A stretch of 64,000 bases of DNA, from assembly GCA_965216105.1 (NCBI GenBank), contig OZ244147.1, positions 2,170,001 to 2,234,000 of the forward strand, given 5' to 3'. A program made the translations under genes and the position numbers. The notes under the pieces were generated by a model that made no database searches, was not told the origin of the DNA, and saw only the letters and a program-made list of their open reading frames with translations. Source of the stretch: JAALLB01 sp017643495. Its GTDB lineage: Bacteria > Pseudomonadota > Alphaproteobacteria > Rhizobiales > Rhizobiaceae. Every line of letters begins with the position of its first letter. The stretch's first letter is position 1. Below are positions 8,354 through 16,544 of the stretch, piece by piece.

Positions 8354-8809
8354 TTACGCCTCCTGGCCAAGCGAAACCGCCCGCTTGATGGCTGCACGTA
8401 TCTTCGGATAGGTGCCGCACCTGCACAGGTTGGTCATGGCATCATCAATATCCTGGTCGGTGGGGTTCGGTATTTCGTCCAGCAACGCGATTGCCGCCAT
8501 GATCTGCCCGGACTGACAATACCCGCATTGCGGCACCTGTTCCCTGATCCAGGCTTGCTGAACGATGTGAAGTTGTTCGGCCGAACCAACACCCTCAATT
8601 GTGGTTACCGGGCCATCCACACTGCCAACAGGAAGCTGGCAGGAGCGCACAGGATAGCCGTCAACATGGACTGTACAGGCACCGCAGGCCGCGATGCCGC
8701 AACCGAACTTCGTACCCTTGACGCCGACAATATCCCTTAGTGCCCACAGCAATGGCATATCCGGATCATCCCCGACATTATGCATCTGACCGTTTATTTC
8801 CAGTTCCAT
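8354..8809 (-). CDS. 2Fe-2S subunit of an IorAB-like molybdenum hydroxylase
   Basis: A 151-residue electron-transfer subunit with two [2Fe-2S] clusters. The plant-type ferredoxin cluster is bound by FGCGIAACGACTVHVDG around residues 36-52, with a further cysteine soon after (VRSCQLP). The second cluster lies in the helical domain (CGYCQSGQ and NLCRCGTYP). It lacks a Tat signal and is presumably carried out with the large subunit. GGAGAC lies five bases before the ATG. It is the first gene of the operon, read from the promoter overlapping the TetR operator. Confidence 0.93.
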   Translation of the reverse strand: MELEINGQMHNVGDDPDMPLLWALRDIVGVKGTKFGCGIAACGACTVHVDGYPVRSCQLPVGSVDGPVTTIEGVGSAEQLHIVQQAWIREQVPQCGYCQSGQIMAAIALLDEIPNPTDQDIDDAMTNLCRCGTYPKIRAAIKRAVSLGQEA

Positions 8810-8866
8810 GACGTCTCCAGATTTCGCGCCCCAGTGTGCCAGTTACCAGACTCAATACAAAGTGAC

Positions 8867-8895
8867 AATATAAGTCTATTTGTCCAAATTGACAA
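8867..8895 (-). promoter_or_regulatory. Promoter for the molybdenum hydroxylase operon
   Basis: On the minus strand, TTGTCA (8895-8890) and TATATT (8872-8867) stand 17 bases apart, a good -35/-10 pair. Transcription would start near 8860, about 50 bases before the small-subunit ATG. The -35 element lies inside the inverted repeat assigned as the TetR operator, so binding would block RNA polymerase. Confidence 0.6.
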
Positions 8896-8904
8896 TTGGA
8901 CAAA
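8879..8904. promoter_or_regulatory. Inverted-repeat operator between the TetR gene and the hydroxylase operon
   Basis: TTTGTCCAA (8879-8887) and TTGGACAAA (8896-8904) are perfect nine-base arms around an eight-base spacer. The repeat ends two bases before the TetR ATG and covers the -35 element of the divergent operon. Placement and symmetry are typical of a TetR autoregulatory site. Binding itself is inferred. Confidence 0.7.
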
Positions 8905-8906
8905 AT

Positions 8907-9506
8907 ATGTCAAAAACCGGTATGGACGAAAAAGAACGCAAAATTCTGACAGCAGCCGTCGAGGCATTCTCACAATATGGGGTCAAGCGCACCACCATGC
9001 GTGATATTGCAGAAAGTGCCGGTGTGGCCCGGCAAACCCTGTACAACTTTTTCCCCAGCAAAGACGCGATACTTCGCAGTATCATACGGCTTCATGCTCA
9101 CGAGACTCATGCAGCCGTAAGCACCTATCTGCAGAGCGGGAAACCGGTTGAGGAAGGTCTGGATATTGTCTTCGAATGCATCGCAGTGAGGCCGTTTGAA
9201 ATCTTGCGTAGCACGCCTCATGGCAACGAAATCCTTGATGGGGTGAACAAGGCAGCAGACGAGGAATTACAGGAAACCTATCGCGGATTTCGCAAGCTTG
9301 TTTCAAACATACTTGAAAAACACCGTGAGCAGATTGAGCAACAAGGCACAAAGCTGGATGTCTTTGGCGACATGCTCGTTACCGCGCTGGTGAGCTTCAA
9401 GAAAAATGCCCGTGACCGGGAGCACCTGCAACAGCTTTATGAAGCGTTCAAAACACCACTACTTCAAATGCTGGGAGAGAGGCCCCATAACGGGGCCCAA
9501 TCCTGA
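8907..9506 (+). CDS. TetR/AcrR-family transcriptional regulator
   Basis: A 199-residue repressor-type regulator. The helix-turn-helix domain is clear (ILTAAVEAFSQYGVKRTTM, then IAESAGVARQTLYNFFPSKDAIL). The C-terminal helical ligand domain shows no recognisable effector signature. I chose ATG 8907, with GGA six bases upstream; the frame opens earlier at TTG 8880 but that start lies inside the operator palindrome. ATG 8922 is an alternative. The divergent layout with a shared operator suggests it represses both itself and the hydroxylase genes until an inducer, possibly the enzyme's substrate, appears. It converges on typA with a nine-base gap; a GC-rich hairpin (GGCCCC/GGGGCC, 9481-9497) lies in its last codons. 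Confidence 0.92.
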   Translation: MSKTGMDEKERKILTAAVEAFSQYGVKRTTMRDIAESAGVARQTLYNFFPSKDAILRSIIRLHAHETHAAVSTYLQSGKPVEEGLDIVFECIAVRPFEILRSTPHGNEILDGVNKAADEELQETYRGFRKLVSNILEKHREQIEQQGTKLDVFGDMLVTALVSFKKNARDREHLQQLYEAFKTPLLQMLGERPHNGAQS

Positions 9507-9515
9507 ACAAGCAAA

Positions 9516-11339
9516 TCAACCGGCGGCAGCCTGGGCAGCCCGCATCTGGCGTTTGCGCTCGATCGGATCAAGAACACGCTTGCGTAACCGGATATTTTTC
9601 GGCGTAACCTCAACAAGCTCTTCATCTGTGATGTAGGCGAGTGACTTTTCCAGAGTCATTTTGAGAGGTGGCGTCAGCTTCACAGCCTCATCCTTGCCGG
9701 AAGACCGGATATTGGTCAGTTGCTTGCCTTTCAGCACATTGACCTCAAGATCATTTCCACGGGTATGCTCTCCCACAATCATGCCCTGGTAGACCTTGTC
9801 TCCGGGATGGATCATCATTGGACCACGATCTTCCAGGTTGAACATCGCATAGGCAACGGCCTCACCATCCCCATTAGCGATAAGTGCTCCGGTATGACGC
9901 TGTGCGATGTCGCCCCTGTAAGGCTGATACTCAAGGAAGGTACGGTTGAAGATTGCGGTTCCTCTCGTATCAGTCATCAGTTCGGAAAGATAACCGATCA
10001 AGCCACGGGTTGGAGCGTGGAAAACGAGACGGACCCGGCCACCACCGGACGGCTTCATCTCTATGAGTTCGGCACGTCGCTGACTGAGTTTCTCGACAAC
10101 AGCGCCCGAAAATTCCTCATCGACGTCCACAACCGCTTCTTCAACGGGTTCGACCATGGTGCCTGTTTCGTCTTTCTGCATGAGTACCCGAGGACGACCC
10201 ACAGTCAGTTCAAACCCCTCACGGCGCATGGTTTCAATCAGGATTGCAAGCTGCAATTCTCCACGGCCAGCCACCTCATATGCATCTGCACCTTCGGCCT
10301 GGGTAACCTTGAGAGCAACATTGCCTTCAGCTTCCTTCATCAACCGGTCGCGAATAACCCGGCTTTGAACCTTGTCTCCCTCGCGCCCGGCAAGAGGACC
10401 GTCATTCACCCGGAAAGTCATTGAAAGGGTTGGCGGATCAATCGGTTGCGCAGCAATCGGTTCTTTTACACCCGGCGCCACCAATGTATCAGCAACAGTT
10501 GCTTTCGCCAGACCCGCAATCGATACAATATCCCCGGCTTCAGCCATGTCGACGGGTTTTTGATCAAGTCCCTCAAATGAAAGGACCTGCGTAATGCGAC
10601 CCTGTTCTATAACCTTGCCGTCCTGGTCAAGCGCATGAACAGACTGGTTTGGTGCAACGCTACCCGAGGTAATCTTGCCAGTCAGAATTCGGCCAAGATA
10701 GGGATTTGCCTGAATGGTGGTAGCCAGCATCCGGAATTCGCCAGTTTCTGTGGCAGGCTCGGAAACATGATCCAGCACCAGATCGAGAAGCGGTGCCATG
10801 TCTTCTTTCGGCCCTTCCGGCTCCATTGCCATCCAGCCCTCTTTGGCTGAACCGTAAAGTGTATGGAAATCCAGCTGTTCCTCGTTTGCATCAAGCGTGC
10901 CGAACAGGTCAAACACCTCATCAAGCACCCAGTCGGGGCGGCCGTCCGGTTTGTCGATCTTGTTGATTGCGACGATTGGCTTGAGACCAAGCTTGAGGGC
11001 CTTGGCAAGAACGAACTTGGTTTGCGGCATCGGGCCTTCTGCCGCATCCACAAGAAGTATAACCCCGTCAACCATGTTGAGGATGCGTTCAACCTCACCG
11101 CCAAAGTCTGCGTGACCCGGCGTGTCAACGATATTGATACGGGTATCTTTCCAGCGAATTGAAGTAACCTTGGCAAGGATGGTGATCCCACGCTCTTTTT
11201 CCAGGTCGTTGGAATCCATCGCCCGCTCTTCCACCTGCTGGTTTTCCCGGAAGGTACCTGATTGTTTCAGCAAAACGTCAATCAGTGTTGTCTTGCCATG
11301 GTCAACGTGAGCGATGATCGCAATATTGCGCAGTTTCAT
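9516..11339 (-). CDS. typA: TypA/BipA ribosome-associated GTPase
   Basis: A 607-residue translational GTPase of the EF-G superfamily, involved in ribosome assembly and stress or low-temperature growth. GTPase motifs are AHVDHGKTT (G1, near residue 9), RGITI (G2), DTPGHADFGGEV (G3) and NKIDKPD (G4). EF-G-like domains III and V and the BipA-specific C-terminal domain (DRGPMMIHPGDKVYQGMIVGEH) follow. ATG 11339 gives the standard family start MKLRNIAIIAHVDHGK; a TTG 36 bases earlier is unlikely. It appears monocistronic, with a 160-base gap to the next gene upstream. Confidence 0.97.
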   Translation of the reverse strand: MKLRNIAIIAHVDHGKTTLIDVLLKQSGTFRENQQVEERAMDSNDLEKERGITILAKVTSIRWKDTRINIVDTPGHADFGGEVERILNMVDGVILLVDAAEGPMPQTKFVLAKALKLGLKPIVAINKIDKPDGRPDWVLDEVFDLFGTLDANEEQLDFHTLYGSAKEGWMAMEPEGPKEDMAPLLDLVLDHVSEPATETGEFRMLATTIQANPYLGRILTGKITSGSVAPNQSVHALDQDGKVIEQGRITQVLSFEGLDQKPVDMAEAGDIVSIAGLAKATVADTLVAPGVKEPIAAQPIDPPTLSMTFRVNDGPLAGREGDKVQSRVIRDRLMKEAEGNVALKVTQAEGADAYEVAGRGELQLAILIETMRREGFELTVGRPRVLMQKDETGTMVEPVEEAVVDVDEEFSGAVVEKLSQRRAELIEMKPSGGGRVRLVFHAPTRGLIGYLSELMTDTRGTAIFNRTFLEYQPYRGDIAQRHTGALIANGDGEAVAYAMFNLEDRGPMMIHPGDKVYQGMIVGEHTRGNDLEVNVLKGKQLTNIRSSGKDEAVKLTPPLKMTLEKSLAYITDEELVEVTPKNIRLRKRVLDPIERKRQMRAAQAAAG

Positions 11340-11499
11340 GGGATGTCTGAACCCGAAATTTGAGGAAATGGACAATCCGCACAGAAAATATTCAGAAAGT
11401 GCGGAATTTTGCTTGCTCTTACGTGTTTTGAGCTTGCTTTACAAGTGCCCATTGCCAATAGCAGGCATGCAGAATTGGCAGAACGGCTATCAACAAACG

Positions 11500-12306
11500 T
11501 CAGGCTTCTGATCTCTTGAAAGCCTGGTGTTCATCTTCAATCATGCCAATTTTCCAGTAGCCGGAAATATAGGTATTGGCCCGGTCCACACCCTTCTCGT
11601 TGTTCACGAAATCCCGCAAGCTCCTTATCAGGCCGCTTTCACCGGCAATACAGGTCTGGACCACACCATCAGGCCATTGTAGTCCGCGGATCAATTCCTC
11701 CTGCTTTCCGGAGGGATGATAAGGGTCTGGTGACACAATCCAGCGCATCTCAATGCCCTTTGGAGCAATCATTTCCTGCCTGTCCTCTCCGGACAGGATT
11801 TCGAATATGGCGACACCTTTTGCATCTTCCGGCATGGCCTCCAGAGTGGCAGCTGCCACCGGTAAAGCCGACATGTCTGCTGCGACCAAATACCAATCCG
11901 CATGAAACTCAGAGATCTTGACCGGCCCGGGTCCTGCAAACCCGCAAAAATCACCCTTTTTTGCATTCATCGCCCATCGCGATGCCGGTCCATTGTCACC
12001 GTGAGCGACAAAATCGATATCCATTTCCAAGGGCTGTTTGCGCATGGCCCGAACCGTATAGGTTCTTGTTACAGGCTTCGGGCCTTCATTGAGACGCGTT
12101 TCAAATTCAATTTTGTCCTGCCCCTCCTCCGGCAACATGATCTTGCAATTGGCACCAGCACAATCATGCGGAATGCCCAGAAGCACATCCCCGGCGAAAG
12201 TGATGCGTATCATGTTCGGAGTGATATATGCCGCGCGTTCTACCGTGAGCAGCCTTGGTGCCCGCTTGTCCGATTTCTTCTTCAACCTCGGGCTTTGTAA
12301 TGTCAT
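11500..12306 (-). CDS. Siderophore-interacting protein (ViuB-like ferric reductase)
   Basis: A 268-residue FAD/NAD(P)H-dependent reductase of the SIP family, which releases iron from ferric siderophores in the cytoplasm. The FAD-binding motif RTYTVRAM lies near residue 85, with the phosphate-binding region around GPASRWAMNAKKGD. The second half (WYLVAADMSALPVAAATLEAMP and later SGYWKIG) matches the SIP NAD(P)-binding domain. ATG 12306 has GGGAAAG six bases upstream; a TTG four codons earlier is less likely. No siderophore synthesis or receptor genes lie nearby. Its upstream region holds an AT-rich stretch (12415-12450), but I could not define an iron-responsive box. Confidence 0.88.
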   Translation of the reverse strand: MTLQSPRLKKKSDKRAPRLLTVERAAYITPNMIRITFAGDVLLGIPHDCAGANCKIMLPEEGQDKIEFETRLNEGPKPVTRTYTVRAMRKQPLEMDIDFVAHGDNGPASRWAMNAKKGDFCGFAGPGPVKISEFHADWYLVAADMSALPVAAATLEAMPEDAKGVAIFEILSGEDRQEMIAPKGIEMRWIVSPDPYHPSGKQEELIRGLQWPDGVVQTCIAGESGLIRSLRDFVNNEKGVDRANTYISGYWKIGMIEDEHQAFKRSEA

Positions 12307-12703
12307 GATCTTTCCCAAAACATTAGCGATAGCAGATGACTTGCCTGAAAGTTTTCGACCGGGTCTGTGTAGTTGTGGCCCGGAAACCCATACTAGCGTG
12401 TTCTATAGGCAACGGCACTACATAACTTAACTTAATTAGTCAACTATATGCGGATAACGAGAGCATTTCAGCCACGTTCATGAGATGACGTCAGCAAACG
12501 GGGCCGGACGAATTCTCAATCATGGTACAGGAAAGGTCTGGCCGAACTCTTGGCCACAGCGAAGCAAAAACAATTGAGATTTACACCCGTTGGGCTAATC
12601 GCTGGAGACCATCTGCAACAGGTAAGAATGTCCCAAGTGTGGTTTTGATATGGGACACTTTGCGCTATAAATATATGAAATATAGGGATAAAAATATGAT
12701 TTA
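12307..12703. other. 397-base stretch without an intact gene
   Basis: Between the siderophore-interacting protein gene and tRNA-Leu. It holds the upstream region of the former, including an AT-rich segment with TTGACT on the minus strand near 12440, and a decayed integrase end at 12485-12614. A seven-base inverted repeat follows (TGTCCCA 12629-12635 and TGGGACA 12651-12657), then an AT-rich run at 12664-12703 after the tRNA 3' end. No intact frame resembles a protein. Confidence 0.5.
12485..12614 (+). pseudogene. Remnant of a tyrosine recombinase (integrase) C-terminus
   Basis: One frame from 12522 codes RTLGHSEAKTIEIYTRWANR, which closely resembles the end of phage-type integrases, where LGH carries the catalytic histidine and the tyrosine follows (IYTR). 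Just upstream that frame reads DEFSIM, and the neighbouring frame from 12485 reads MTSANGA, as if one gene were split by a frameshift (SANGA then DEFSIM). A stop codon closes the 12522 frame just upstream (TGA 12486-12488). Nothing of the rest of an integrase is present. The fragment sits about 90 bases from the 3' end of tRNA-Leu(GAG), a common integration target, suggesting a lost genomic island. The match is short, so coincidence is not excluded. Confidence 0.5.
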
Positions 12704-12790
12704 TGGTGCGGCCAAGAAGACTCGAACTTCCACGGGTTTTACCCCACAGCGACCTCAACGCTGCGCGTCTACCAATTCCGCCATGGCCGC
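12704..12790 (-). tRNA. tRNA-Leu (anticodon GAG)
   Basis: An 87-base minus-strand tRNA including the encoded CCA. The acceptor stem pairs GCGGCCA with TGGCCGC. The D-loop contains AATTGGTAGACGC. The anticodon stem CAGCG/CGCTG encloses loop TTGAGGT, giving anticodon GAG for CUC/CUU codons. A class II variable arm (GGGGTAAAACCC) and T-arm GGAAG-TTCGAGT-CTTCT complete it. All stems close well, so the gene appears functional. Confidence 0.97.
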
Positions 12791-12823
12791 GAGAAATGGT
12801 GTGCCGAAGGTATCGGCTGGCGC

Positions 12824-12852
12824 GATGTACCAAATCATGATCACCATAACAA
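12824..12852 (-). promoter_or_regulatory. Possible promoter for tRNA-Leu
   Basis: Minus-strand TTGTTA (12852-12847) and TACATC (12829-12824) are 17 bases apart; transcription would begin about 27 bases before the mature tRNA. The -10 match is only moderate. Confidence 0.35.
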
Positions 12853-12931
12853 GAGAAAGCTGAAAATTAATTGTAACCCGGCCATCTTCCAATTGCTTGT
12901 TTTCAGGCATGGTTTGGTGCAAACAGCGCAG

Positions 12932-13690
12932 ATGACCACCAGTGCCAGACTTGACCGTTACAGCCTGAAGACAGGCATGCTCCCAACTGGAGACAATTCT
13001 CCGGTTATATGGGAGATTTCAGACACCCCTGTCGCATATGACGATGCGGTTGAGCGCATGGAACGTATTGCCGGAGAAATCAGGCGCGGGGAAGCCACAG
13101 AACGCGTTTGGCTGGTGGAACACCCTGCCCTCTATACCGCCGGCACCAGCGCCAAGCCCTCGGATTTGCTGCGCGCCGAGTTCCCCGTCTTCAAAACCGG
13201 CCGTGGTGGCGAATATACCTATCATGGACCGGGACAGCGGGTTTGCTATGTCATGCTGGATCTTAATCGGCGGGATCCGGATGTCCGAAGTTTTGTCGCT
13301 ACGCTCGAACGCTGGATCATTGATACACTGGCATCTTTCAACATACGCGGAGAAACCCGGGAAGACCGTGTGGGCGTATGGGTGTCAAGGCCGGAAAAGC
13401 CCAAACTTCCTGATGGCTCCACACGGGAAGACAAGATTGCGGCAATAGGAATCCGGCTTCGCAAATGGGTTACGTTTCATGGCATTGCCATCAATCTTGA
13501 ACCCGAGCTGGATCACTATGACGGCATCGTGCCCTGCGGCGTTAAAGGACACGGAGTAACGAGCTTTGCCGATCTTGGAATAACCGCCACGATCAACGAC
13601 CTCGATCTGGCCCTCAAGGCATCTTTTGAGCCGCTATTCGGACCAGTTGTAGAGGAATCAAAGCTACACTCACAAGCTAACGGCTTGTAA
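12932..13690 (+). CDS. lipB: Octanoyltransferase LipB
   Basis: A 252-residue enzyme that moves octanoyl from acyl carrier protein to lipoyl domains, the first step of lipoate synthesis. Substrate-binding motifs are RGGEYTYHGPGQ near residues 89-100. The catalytic lysine lies in KIAAIGIRLRKWVTFHG, and the catalytic cysteine in PCGVKGHGVTS. ATG 12932 was chosen; the frame opens at TTG 12893, and ATG 12977 would also keep the whole domain. Its last 14 bases overlap the 3' end of the convergent EamA gene. No lipA is adjacent. Confidence 0.95.
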   Translation: MTTSARLDRYSLKTGMLPTGDNSPVIWEISDTPVAYDDAVERMERIAGEIRRGEATERVWLVEHPALYTAGTSAKPSDLLRAEFPVFKTGRGGEYTYHGPGQRVCYVMLDLNRRDPDVRSFVATLERWIIDTLASFNIRGETREDRVGVWVSRPEKPKLPDGSTREDKIAAIGIRLRKWVTFHGIAINLEPELDHYDGIVPCGVKGHGVTSFADLGITATINDLDLALKASFEPLFGPVVEESKLHSQANGL

Positions 13691-14636
13691 GGACCTCTTC
13701 CTCCACCACTTTCCTTGCAAGGCGTTCCAGACGCTGTTCTCTCAGGAAAATGTAAATTCCAGACCCGATGATAATGGAAATGCCAATCCATTTTGTCAGG
13801 TCAGGAAAATCAGAGAACAATACGAGCCCCAGTATGGTGGCACTAACGATCTCGATATACTGGAACGGTGCCAGGATCGATGCAGGTGCCATCGAAAATG
13901 CAATTACAATGAGCATGTGAGAGGTAACAGCAAACAGGCCGATGCCGAGCAGCAATGCCCATCCCTGGTTACCGGTAGGCAAGCTGAGACCAAAGTCCTC
14001 GGAACCAACTGAAGTTCCGAGCGCGGTAATCACCATGCAAATGGCCATTCCACCTATGCCCGCCCAAAACTGCATCACCACGGGATCATCCTCACCGCCG
14101 AATTTTCGCGTCAGTATGAGGTAGAAGGAAAACAGCAATGCTGTGCACAATGGGAGAAACGAAACCCAACCAAACAGTTCGTAGCTGGGCCGGATCACAA
14201 TCAGTGCCCCCAGAAAACCAATGAAAGCTGCAATTCGCCGCCGCCAGCCTACTTCTTCACCCAAGAACACCGAAGACAAAAGCATGACAACAAGAGGCTC
14301 GACGAAGAACACGGCAATTGCATCGGCAATAGGCATGTACTTGACTGAAACAAAGAACAGTGTGGCGGCCACACCCATGATGGTTCCCCGCAGGCAATTG
14401 ACCCAGGATATGCGCCGCAACGCAGCCCCCCTGGACCAGATCAGCAGAAGAAAGGGAAACAGAAAAGCCGACTGGATGACAAACCTGCCCAGCGTCACAG
14501 AAGCGGGGCTCACACCGTGTTGGGTTGCCAGCAATTTGGCGATTGCGTCCATGAAAGGCGCAAGCAGCATGGCCACGACCATGATACTCATGGCCCGGGC
14601 AATCTGGGAGGTATTTACCCTTGTGGACACCGGCAT
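13677..14636 (-). CDS. EamA/DMT-family transporter
   Basis: A 319-residue inner-membrane permease with ten predicted helices in two EamA repeats. The first includes FVIQSAFLFPFLLLIW and GVAATLFFVSVKYMPIADAIAVFFVEPLVVMLLSSVFLGE, here cited only as its start and end landmarks. The second ends ATILGLVLFSDFPD. A short basic C-tail (REQRLERLARKV) is probably cytoplasmic. It differs from the transporter at 1699-2622 and is not a tandem copy. It starts 28 bases after the ATP12-family gene on the same strand and may share its transcript. The substrate is unknown. Confidence 0.85.
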   Translation of the reverse strand: MPVSTRVNTSQIARAMSIMVVAMLLAPFMDAIAKLLATQHGVSPASVTLGRFVIQSAFLFPFLLLIWSRGAALRRISWVNCLRGTIMGVAATLFFVSVKYMPIADAIAVFFVEPLVVMLLSSVFLGEEVGWRRRIAAFIGFLGALIVIRPSYELFGWVSFLPLCTALLFSFYLILTRKFGGEDDPVVMQFWAGIGGMAICMVITALGTSVGSEDFGLSLPTGNQGWALLLGIGLFAVTSHMLIVIAFSMAPASILAPFQYIEIVSATILGLVLFSDFPDLTKWIGISIIIGSGIYIFLREQRLERLARKVVEEEVLTSR

Positions 14637-14664
14637 TCTCCTGATCAGGGCATCATCATGTCGT

Positions 14665-15450
14665 TCAAAGTGACTTCAACAGGTTGTCAGCAGCCTCGAA
14701 GTCCTGCCAGCGCTGCTTTCTGCGTTCACTTGCTTCCCAGTCTTCACCCCACTGGGAAGTGTTCCAGTCTTCATCAACATGGGCCATTTGCCAAGCCTTC
14801 ACGGAATCAATGCGTGATTCTGCCAGCGCCAAGGCAATCAGCGCAGAACCGCTCAAGGATGTGAAGGTGTGAATTGCGGCCATCCTGAACGGGTCGGCAT
14901 GGTGTTTGAGACGGGTACCAAAAGCGGCAATTGCCTCCCTGGGCTGCTCGACATGAACAATGCCCTTGCCAGTCTCAAATCGCGCGCCAACTTCCTCGTC
15001 ATACCATTCCAGAAGCGGGTCCCAGTGTTCATTCTGCTTTGCCACAAGGCCTTCAGGCATTTCGGCGCGATAGCAAAGCAGATCGGATGACGAATACCGA
15101 ATAACGTCTTCCATAACCGCCTGCAGTTCGACAGCAACGCCGTCAACGGCAGTATTGGCCAACCGGGTACACGGCATGTTCAGGGGGTTGATATGCTTGT
15201 CAACGGCCTCCCATTCGGAAGCGACAAGTTTGGCAGATGCAGCTGAAGGCAATTCCAGCAATTGTCGCCCCGGCGTACGTATCGGCTTGCCATCGAGCGT
15301 TACGGAGAAACCATCCGATGTTTCCTCCACCTGCACAAGCTTGTAAAACCTTTTTGGGAATTGTTGGGCATCTTTCTCCCGGTTGGCTTTTCCCGGCCCT
15401 ACATCACCTCTTGCCGCTGCCCCTTCTGCATCTTCCAGAATGTCTCTCAT
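14665..15450 (-). CDS. ATP12-family F1-ATPase assembly chaperone
   Basis: A 261-residue protein of the ATP12 family. In mitochondria ATP12 binds the F1 alpha subunit during assembly; the alphaproteobacterial homologues are the presumed ancestors. Landmarks are RFYKLVQVEETSDGFSVTLD after a charged N-tail, then SEWEAVDKHINPLNMPCTRLANTAVD near residues 80-105, and DLLCYRA. The characteristic acidic end is QWGEDWEASERRKQRW. It follows the RluA-type gene by 23 bases in a minus-strand operon. In several relatives a HAD-like hydrolase gene lies between these two; it is absent here. Confidence 0.92.
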   Translation of the reverse strand: MRDILEDAEGAAARGDVGPGKANREKDAQQFPKRFYKLVQVEETSDGFSVTLDGKPIRTPGRQLLELPSAASAKLVASEWEAVDKHINPLNMPCTRLANTAVDGVAVELQAVMEDVIRYSSSDLLCYRAEMPEGLVAKQNEHWDPLLEWYDEEVGARFETGKGIVHVEQPREAIAAFGTRLKHHADPFRMAAIHTFTSLSGSALIALALAESRIDSVKAWQMAHVDEDWNTSQWGEDWEASERRKQRWQDFEAADNLLKSL

Positions 15451-15473
15451 TTTTCCGTAATCCTTGAGTCTTC

Positions 15474-16511
15474 TCAGTAGTTTGCCGACTCGTCTTCAGC
15501 ATCTGATTCATTGAGCCCCAGCAAGTTGAATGTCTGCTCCATATGGGCAGGAAGCGGTGCCGTAACCTCCAGCACACCGCCATCCGGATGCGGTATTCGT
15601 ATCTGGCGTGCATGCAGATGAAGTCTTTGCTGGATACCTCCCGGGAATTCCCAGTTCTCGATATCGAAATATTTCGGATCCCCGATAATGGGATGGCCGA
15701 TATGGGCGCTATGCACCCTCAATTGGTGTGTACGGCCGGTAACAGGCTTGAATTCGATCCAGGAAAGGTTTTGCCCTGCCTGATCTATCACGCGATACTC
15801 ACTGACGGAGTGGTCTGCCCCCTTTTCTCCATGTCTGGCAACACGCATACGGTCACCATCCGGTGTCCGTTCCTTGATCATGAACGTGGAGATTGTCCCT
15901 TCCCTCTTGCGGGGAACGCCCTTGCAAATTGCCCAATAGACTTTCTCGGTCGTCCGGTGCCGAAAGGCCTTGGTCAGTTCCGCCGCTGCGCCGCGCGTTC
16001 GGGCAACGACAAGAATGCCGGAGGTCTCACGGTCGATCCTGTGAACCAGCCGGGGCTTTTCCCCCTTCTTGTTGCGCATTGCCTCCAACATGCCGTCAAC
16101 ATGGCGGTTCACACCTGAGCCACCCTGGACTGCAAGGCCTGCAGGCTTGTTGAACACGAATACTTTCCTGTCTTCATGCAACAACATGGACTGCAAGACA
16201 TCAAGGTCATTCCGGTCCCGGATCGTGTTCCGGGTCAATGGCCCGCTTATCGTCGCACCGCCAGACGATGAGTTTTTTCCGGAACCATGATTATCATCAA
16301 GGCTGGTAATCTGGGGAGGCAAGCGAACAGCCTGTCCCGCAGCAATTCTCGTATCGGATTTTGCACGTCCACCATCGACCCGAATCTGGCCCGAACGCAA
16401 AAGCTTTTGTAGTTGGCCAAAGGCAAGTCCCGGGAAATGCAGCTTGAACCAGCGGTCCAGTCGCATTCCGGCTTCGTCAGCATCTACCTGTCTTGTTTCA
16501 ATACCAGCCAT
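15474..16511 (-). CDS. RluA-family 23S rRNA pseudouridine synthase (RluC-like)
   Basis: A 345-residue enzyme that isomerises uridines in large-subunit rRNA. An S4 RNA-binding domain occupies about residues 10-75 (AGMRLDRWFKLHFPGLAFGQ and IRVDGGRAK). The catalytic domain contains HRIDRETSGILV, whose aspartate is the nucleophile, and GRTHQLRVH. The central linker (DDNHGSGKNSSSGGA) looks disordered. Length and the S4 domain favour RluC or RluD over RluA; by gene order RluC is likeliest. It lies between crcB (33 bases away) and the ATP12 gene in one minus-strand unit. Confidence 0.92.
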   Translation of the reverse strand: MAGIETRQVDADEAGMRLDRWFKLHFPGLAFGQLQKLLRSGQIRVDGGRAKSDTRIAAGQAVRLPPQITSLDDNHGSGKNSSSGGATISGPLTRNTIRDRNDLDVLQSMLLHEDRKVFVFNKPAGLAVQGGSGVNRHVDGMLEAMRNKKGEKPRLVHRIDRETSGILVVARTRGAAAELTKAFRHRTTEKVYWAICKGVPRKREGTISTFMIKERTPDGDRMRVARHGEKGADHSVSEYRVIDQAGQNLSWIEFKPVTGRTHQLRVHSAHIGHPIIGDPKYFDIENWEFPGGIQQRLHLHARQIRIPHPDGGVLEVTAPLPAHMEQTFNLLGLNESDAEDESANY

Positions 16512-16544
16512 AGGTCCATTCTGTTATTCTGCAAAAAGCGCCTT

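Noticed and set aside
9720..10424. 234-codon open frame opposite typA
   Set aside because: Shadow of typA; no family resemblance.
12629..12657. Seven-base inverted repeat as an attachment site or terminator for tRNA-Leu
   Set aside because: The loop is 15 bases, no T-run follows and no copy of the tRNA 3' end was found there.
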